Part shown: positions 22,385-22,500 of the stretch, one piece after another
How the letters are laid out: the number at the start of each line of letters is the position of its first letter
Numbering within the stretch: position 1 is the first letter of the stretch
Assembly (NCBI RefSeq): GCF_000188695.1
Contig: NW_004754931.1
Span: 184,377 to 206,876 of the forward strand
Direction: 5' to 3'
Length of the DNA: 22,500 nucleotides
Source of the DNA: Salpingoeca rosetta
Taxonomy: Eukaryota; Opisthokonta; Choanoflagellata; Craspedida; Salpingoecidae
The notes under the pieces: generated by a model
Seen by the model: the letters and a program-made list of their open reading frames with translations, nothing else
The model's database searches: none
What the model was told of the DNA's origin: nothing
Position numbers and translations under genes: made by a program

Positions 22385-22500
22385 GTCCGTCATTACCGCT
22401 GATTTCATCACACACACACACACACACATACGCGCGCACGCATGCGTAATGCTTTACACCACCTCACCTCATTTCTGATGTGTCAACTTTTCCATCCCAC
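22385..22500 (+). other. Probable start of an intron at the right edge
   Basis: After the inferred donor GTCCGT the sequence becomes non-coding, with a short (CA)n at 22410-22428. No further exon of the decarboxylase is visible before the window ends. Confidence 0.5.

Overview
This window looks like nuclear DNA from an intron-rich, GC-rich unicellular eukaryote. I suspect a choanoflagellate-like relative of animals, but that is inference from gene content and intron style, not proof. Exons are short, have G/C-rich third positions, and join in frame across GT-AG introns. The introns are packed with (TG)n and (CA)n microsatellites. No bacterial, CRISPR, tRNA, rRNA or transposon feature was found.

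Layout, left to right. (1) 149-598 (+): the last two exons of an unrecognised gene cut by the left edge. (2) 599-2480: leader and promoter territory rich in pyrimidines and CA. (3) 2481-5933 (+): a four-exon gene for a tandem CCCH zinc-finger protein of the tristetraprolin/TIS11 type (888 aa). (4) 5934-7829: a convergent spacer. (5) 7830-11733 (-): a 14-exon gene for a probably secreted protein of about 485 aa, with a circularly permuted papain/NlpC-like His...Cys arrangement. (6) 11734-11916: a 183-bp divergent promoter. (7) 11917-14663 (+): a 10-exon gene for a 364-aa zinc-type medium-chain dehydrogenase. (8) 14664-15346: a convergent spacer. (9) 15347-18442 (-): an apparently intronless 1031-aa orphan gene with one membrane segment, polyQ/polyP stretches, a basic block and a long Asp tract. 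(10) 18443-19812: a divergent spacer. (11) 19813-22384 (+): seven exons of a PLP-dependent diaminopimelate-decarboxylase-like enzyme that runs off the right edge.

No operon logic is expected in such a genome. The one close pairing is the divergent couple of the secreted hydrolase-like gene and the dehydrogenase, which share one short promoter region. The decarboxylase resembles the decarboxylase half of bacterial fused aspartokinase/decarboxylase proteins. It implies a bacterial-type lysine pathway in this organism, which would be unusual for a relative of animals.

The most notable non-coding pattern is intron polarity. TG repeats usually lie just after the 5' splice site and CA repeats just before the 3' splice site, read on the sense strand, in genes of both orientations. 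Several introns could therefore fold so that their ends pair. Exon models were built by hand from reading frame, splice consensus and remembered family motifs; none is backed by RNA or a database search here.
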